DNA from: JAIPAN01 sp040403555
Lineage (GTDB): Bacteria; Bacteroidota; Bacteroidia; Sphingobacteriales; Sphingobacteriaceae
Direction: 5' to 3'
DNA length: 64,000 nucleotides
Assembly: GCA_040403555.1 (NCBI GenBank)
Contig: JBBAKN010000001.1
Coordinates: forward strand, 186,001 to 250,000
The notes beneath the pieces are model-generated. The model did not search any database, was not told the origin of the DNA, and saw nothing but the letters and a program-made list of their open reading frames with translations. Each line of letters starts with the position of its first letter. Within the stretch, counting starts at the first letter, position 1. The translations under genes were made by a program, and so were the position numbers. Shown here in pieces: positions 61,225-64,000 of the stretch.

Positions 61225-61853
61225 ATGCCTTTAAGAAGAATGTCTTATAATTCTGCAATCAAAATTAAGGACTTATACTCCAAGCTATTAGTAAATTCTA
61301 AAACTTACCCTCATGGCTATTCATCCTTAAATGGATATGACATAATAGATGTTAGTAACGCTATTAAATTAATAGTTGCATATAATTTTTTAATATCAAT
61401 TCAAATGACAAATCTAAAATAGAGGAACTAAATGAAAATGTAAGAGCAGGAGGTGCAGCAATTTCTCTTGTTTTCTTTTCTTTTGTTCCAGACGGAATAG
61501 CCCATAAATTAAGTCAAATTGACCCATCAGATGAAATGCAAGCGACTTTAGAGCAAATTGATTTAACAAAAGACAGTGAAAACTTTGAATGGAATAAATT
61601 GTTAAATCCTCAAGAAACAATAGGCTCTTTTTTTAATTTCTGTAGAAATATTGGAAACAAGAATCCAAACTATTGGGAAATGGTTTATTCAAGAATTGGA
61701 ATAACCTGGGAAACAAATGATGACAATGACAGAATAAATTTCATTATTAGACATAAATATTATTTTAGTGAAAACAAGGAGAATATACCAGACGAGAAAA
61801 ATGCAGACAAAGAATATATGTCTAAACCCAAGCATAAAGGAATTTTGCATTAA
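61225..61853 (+). pseudogene. hypothetical gene broken by a one-base shift in a T run
   Basis: Two frames join into one product of about 209 residues. The first (61225-61422) starts PLRRMSYNSAIKIKDLYSKL and ends shortly after IKLIVAYNF. The second continues from about 61386 (FFNINSNDKSKIEELNENVR, RAGGAAISLVFFSFVPDG) to the stop at 61853. The switch lies at a run of six T (61386-61391), where one more T would restore the frame. The family is not recognised; a C-terminal charged region (KENIPDEKNADKEYMSKPK) is visible. It could be a true pseudogene, a phase-variable gene or a sequencing error. It is AT-rich and flanked by inverted repeats, so probably acquired. Confidence 0.55.
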
Positions 61854-61914
61854 TTGAAAAGTGTTTTTCTAAAGACTTAAAAGAAAAACGGCTTATAACA
61901 CGGGCTAAAAAAAT

Positions 61915-62052
61915 GCAGGGCCTCGGCAGAACGGCGGGCCAAGGTAAAGGCCTGTGGGCAGAAGCATCGTTCTGCCTTGATTTTTTGAATACTTTTTCAT
62001 CAAGGAAAAAGTATAAATAAATACACCTTTTTTATCAAGCAAAAAGGTAAAC
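61915..62052 (-). repeat. REP-like repeat, inverted copy
   Basis: The reverse complement reads GGCAGAACGATGCTTCTGCC, then a GGCCCGCCGTTCTGCC end, matching copies 1 and 2. The other end has two diverged versions of the CTTTTTGCTTGAT hairpin arm. Together with the copies near 60.5 kb it brackets the 61 kb region in inverted orientation. Confidence 0.75.
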
Positions 62053-62062
62053 CAAGATAAAT

Positions 62063-63223
62063 CTAAACCTCCCGCACCAACCTAGCCACAAATAGCGTAT
62101 CCGCTTTATGGCCATAGCCAGCAAGCAGTTCCTGCTTTTCTAGTTTTAGGCCAAACTCTTTCACTAAATAGTCCACCATAGCTTCATTTTCTTCTTTAAA
62201 CACCGAGCAGGTGATGTAAATTAAGGGTTTACCAGGCTTTGTGTACTTCACTACGTTTCTGGCAATGCTTTGTTGCAAGCGCTTAAAATCGGCAATGCGG
62301 TAGTCTGCAAATTGCGAAAGCAATTCGGGCGTACGGCCCCAAGTACCCGAACCGGTACAGGGCGCATCCAAAATAATCCCATCAAACTCGTAATGATGCA
62401 GAATTGCATCGGGGTTTTGCAAGAGATCTAACACCTTACGCTGGTAGTTCCGAATACCGTTGGCTTTAAAACGTTCGTCGAGGTTATTTAACACACTCTC
62501 CCGCAAATCGGTTACCAAGAGTTTTAAATCGGGCGCCAATTGGTTTAAGAGGATAGATTTACCCCCAGATGCTGCACAAGCATCCCACCAATATTCGTAT
62601 TGCTTGGGTTCAAAATAGGCGGCCGTTTGCTGCGAAGAATAATCTTGCACTTCAAACAAGCCTTCTTCCAACAAATGATTCAACTTGGTACCATTGACAA
62701 AAGAAAGCGTTTGCGCACTTAGCTCCTGATACGGAATAGCCTCGGCTGATAATTTTGCTTTTAGCAACGCTTCTTTACCCGGGTGTATGCGAATAAACAA
62801 ATCGGGTTGCACAAAAAAGGATTCGAGAAAAACTCGGGTATCTACTCCGGCACTTAAATGTGTCGTAAATGGAAAGACTTCGGCTAGCACAAAACCTTCC
62901 GATTTTTCTAATAAACTGATTTTATCGGCCAGAGGCAAGGCCCATTGTTCGGCTAAATCGGGTCTAAAATGTGCTAAAAACGGATTTTCTTCTTTGCTAC
63001 ACAAAAACTCGGCTAAAAATAAGCGTTGTTCTTGGGCAAAATGGCTACAAGCCTTGCCTAGGCGGAAATAGGTATAGAGTAAACGGGAGGTCCAGCGTCT
63101 ATCGCCGGAACCCATTTCTTTGTGCTTCTTTAAATACTCGGGTAAAAATTTAGTGAGCGGTTGCTCGGCCGGGTAAGCGGCCAACACTTTGGTAAAGGTG
63201 CGTAAATAGGCTTCCCAACGCAT
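62063..63223 (-). CDS. RsmB/NOP-family RNA cytosine-C5 methyltransferase
   Basis: SAM-dependent rRNA m5C methyltransferase of 386 residues. DACAASGGKSILL is the SAM motif, LVTDLRESVLNNL follows, GIILDAPCTGSGTWGR supplies the PC motif Cys, and YITCSVFKEENEAMVDYL the TC catalytic Cys. The N-terminal region (LRTFTKVLAAYPAEQPLTKFL) resembles the NusB-like part of RsmB. The ATG at 63223 overlaps the guaA stop by one base (TAATG), and a GTG at 63232 is a weaker alternative. Likely cotranscribed with guaA. The exact target base is not deducible. Confidence 0.9.
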   Translation of the reverse strand: MRWEAYLRTFTKVLAAYPAEQPLTKFLPEYLKKHKEMGSGDRRWTSRLLYTYFRLGKACSHFAQEQRLFLAEFLCSKEENPFLAHFRPDLAEQWALPLADKISLLEKSEGFVLAEVFPFTTHLSAGVDTRVFLESFFVQPDLFIRIHPGKEALLKAKLSAEAIPYQELSAQTLSFVNGTKLNHLLEEGLFEVQDYSSQQTAAYFEPKQYEYWWDACAASGGKSILLNQLAPDLKLLVTDLRESVLNNLDERFKANGIRNYQRKVLDLLQNPDAILHHYEFDGIILDAPCTGSGTWGRTPELLSQFADYRIADFKRLQQSIARNVVKYTKPGKPLIYITCSVFKEENEAMVDYLVKEFGLKLEKQELLAGYGHKADTLFVARLVREV

Positions 63224-64000
63224 TATTCCCACTCAATAGTTGCCGGTGGTTTCGAACTAATATCGTACACCACTCGGTTTATCCCTTTTACATTATTGAT
63301 AATTTCGTTGGAAATTTTGGCCAATAACTCATAAGGAATATGACTCCAATCGGCCGTCATGCCATCTACCGAGCCTACTGCCCGCAAACAAATTACATGT
63401 TCGTAGGTACGCTCATCGCCCATTACCCCTACCGATTGTACCGGCAAGAAAATGGCGCCTGCTTGCCACACCTTATCGTACCAGCCAGCAGCTTTTAAAT
63501 GATGGATATAAATAGCATCGGCTTCTTGCAAAATGGCTACTTTTTCGGGGGTTACGTCTTCTAAAATACGAATGGCCAAACCCGGACCAGGGAAAGGATG
63601 ACGACCCAATAAAGCCGCATCAATGCCCAAAGCCTTACCCACTCGGCGTACTTCATCTTTAAACAAGGTGTTTAAAGGTTCTACCACTTGCAATTTCATA
63701 AAATCGGGTAAACCCCCCACGTTATGGTGCGATTTAATGGTTGCCGAAGGACCTTTTACGGATACAGATTCAATAACATCGGGGTAAATGGTGCCTTGAC
63801 CGAACCATTTTACGTTTTGTACTTCGTGGGCAGCATCGTCGAATACTTCAATAAACACCCTACCAATGGCTTTACGCTTTAATTCCGGATCTTTAATACC
63901 AGACAAAGCCGTATAAAATCTATTTTTGGCGTCTACCCCTTTAATATTTAAGCCCATGTGCTGGTAGGAATCCAATACTTGCTGAAATTCATCTTTACGC
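63223..64000 (-). CDS. guaA: GMP synthase (glutamine-hydrolysing), C-terminal part
   Basis: The coding sequence runs off the right edge; the first complete codon seen is at 63999 (RKDEFQQVLDSYQHMGLN). The visible 258 residues are the end of the ATP-pyrophosphatase domain and the dimerisation domain: HHNVGGLPDFMKLQVVEPL, RHPFPGPGLAIRIL, PVQSVGVMGDERTYEH and the C-terminal SSKPPATIEWE that contacts XMP. The enzyme makes GMP from XMP with glutamine. The apparent start at 63975 is only an internal TTG. The RsmB-type gene follows with TAATG overlap. Confidence 0.96.
   Translation of the reverse strand, partial: RKDEFQQVLDSYQHMGLNIKGVDAKNRFYTALSGIKDPELKRKAIGRVFIEVFDDAAHEVQNVKWFGQGTIYPDVIESVSVKGPSATIKSHHNVGGLPDFMKLQVVEPLNTLFKDEVRRVGKALGIDAALLGRHPFPGPGLAIRILEDVTPEKVAILQEADAIYIHHLKAAGWYDKVWQAGAIFLPVQSVGVMGDERTYEHVICLRAVGSVDGMTADWSHIPYELLAKISNEIINNVKGINRVVYDISSKPPATIEWE

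Noticed and set aside
61880..61911. attC-like integron site (GCTTATAACACGGGC)
   Set aside because: Only one half resembles a core site; no matching second box or integrase was found, so a gene-cassette claim is not supported.

Overview
The window is chromosomal DNA from a member of the Bacteroidota, most likely of the Sphingobacteriia/Cytophagia side. The evidence is a moderately AT-rich composition, many TAnnTTTG (-7) promoter boxes typical of this phylum, a type IX secretion plug-domain protein, bacillithiol deacetylase BshB1, an HU-CCDC81/SPOR protein, lipoproteins and many short secreted proteins ending their signal peptide in ..AQ. No tRNA, rRNA or CRISPR array was seen. Genus-level assignment is not possible from the sequence alone.

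Layout. 0-13.8 kb: housekeeping genes in compact pairs (ABC-F ATPase, T9SS plug-domain protein, mnmD, M13 peptidase, valS, a small HsdR-N-type nuclease, holA, EVE protein, thioesterase, GPx, mazG, FtsX-type permease). 13.8-28.3 kb: cell-wall recycling (NamZ-type DUF1343), fmt, a class IV aminotransferase, rluD, an outer-membrane-type protein, PLP enzymes, bshB1, the (p)ppGpp synthetase/hydrolase, a Fur regulator, purA and pabB. 28.3-32.2 kb: an accessory island on the minus strand, with a large lipoprotein that has a glycine linker and a C-terminal HExxH domain, followed by four small secreted or lipid-anchored proteins, a duplicated junction and a gene remnant. This looks like a toxin plus tandem immunity genes and is the best candidate for an undescribed system. 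32.2-44.8 kb: M48 peptidase, plsY, gpmI, lon, LpxR-type protein, cmk, rpsA, pyrR-pyrB. 44.9-53.8 kb: a tightly packed six-gene envelope cluster (TPR protein, beta-barrel, HU-CCDC81/SPOR protein, ExbB/TolQ, ExbD/TolR, TonB/TolA-like) followed by folC. 53.8-60.4 kb: two amino-acid permeases, a K+-dependent membrane pyrophosphatase, a MarC protein and a Gre-like protein.

60.4-62.05 kb is repetitive accessory DNA. It holds inverted REP-like repeats, a 100-N assembly gap, a nine-unit 21-bp tandem array and a hypothetical gene broken by a one-base shift in a T run. The window ends with an RsmB-type RNA methyltransferase and the C-terminal part of guaA.

Two architectural themes recur. Convergent neighbours usually share or abut their stop codons, leaving no room for a terminator. 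At least five genes have their start codon only 3-5 nt after the -7 box, which predicts leaderless mRNAs.
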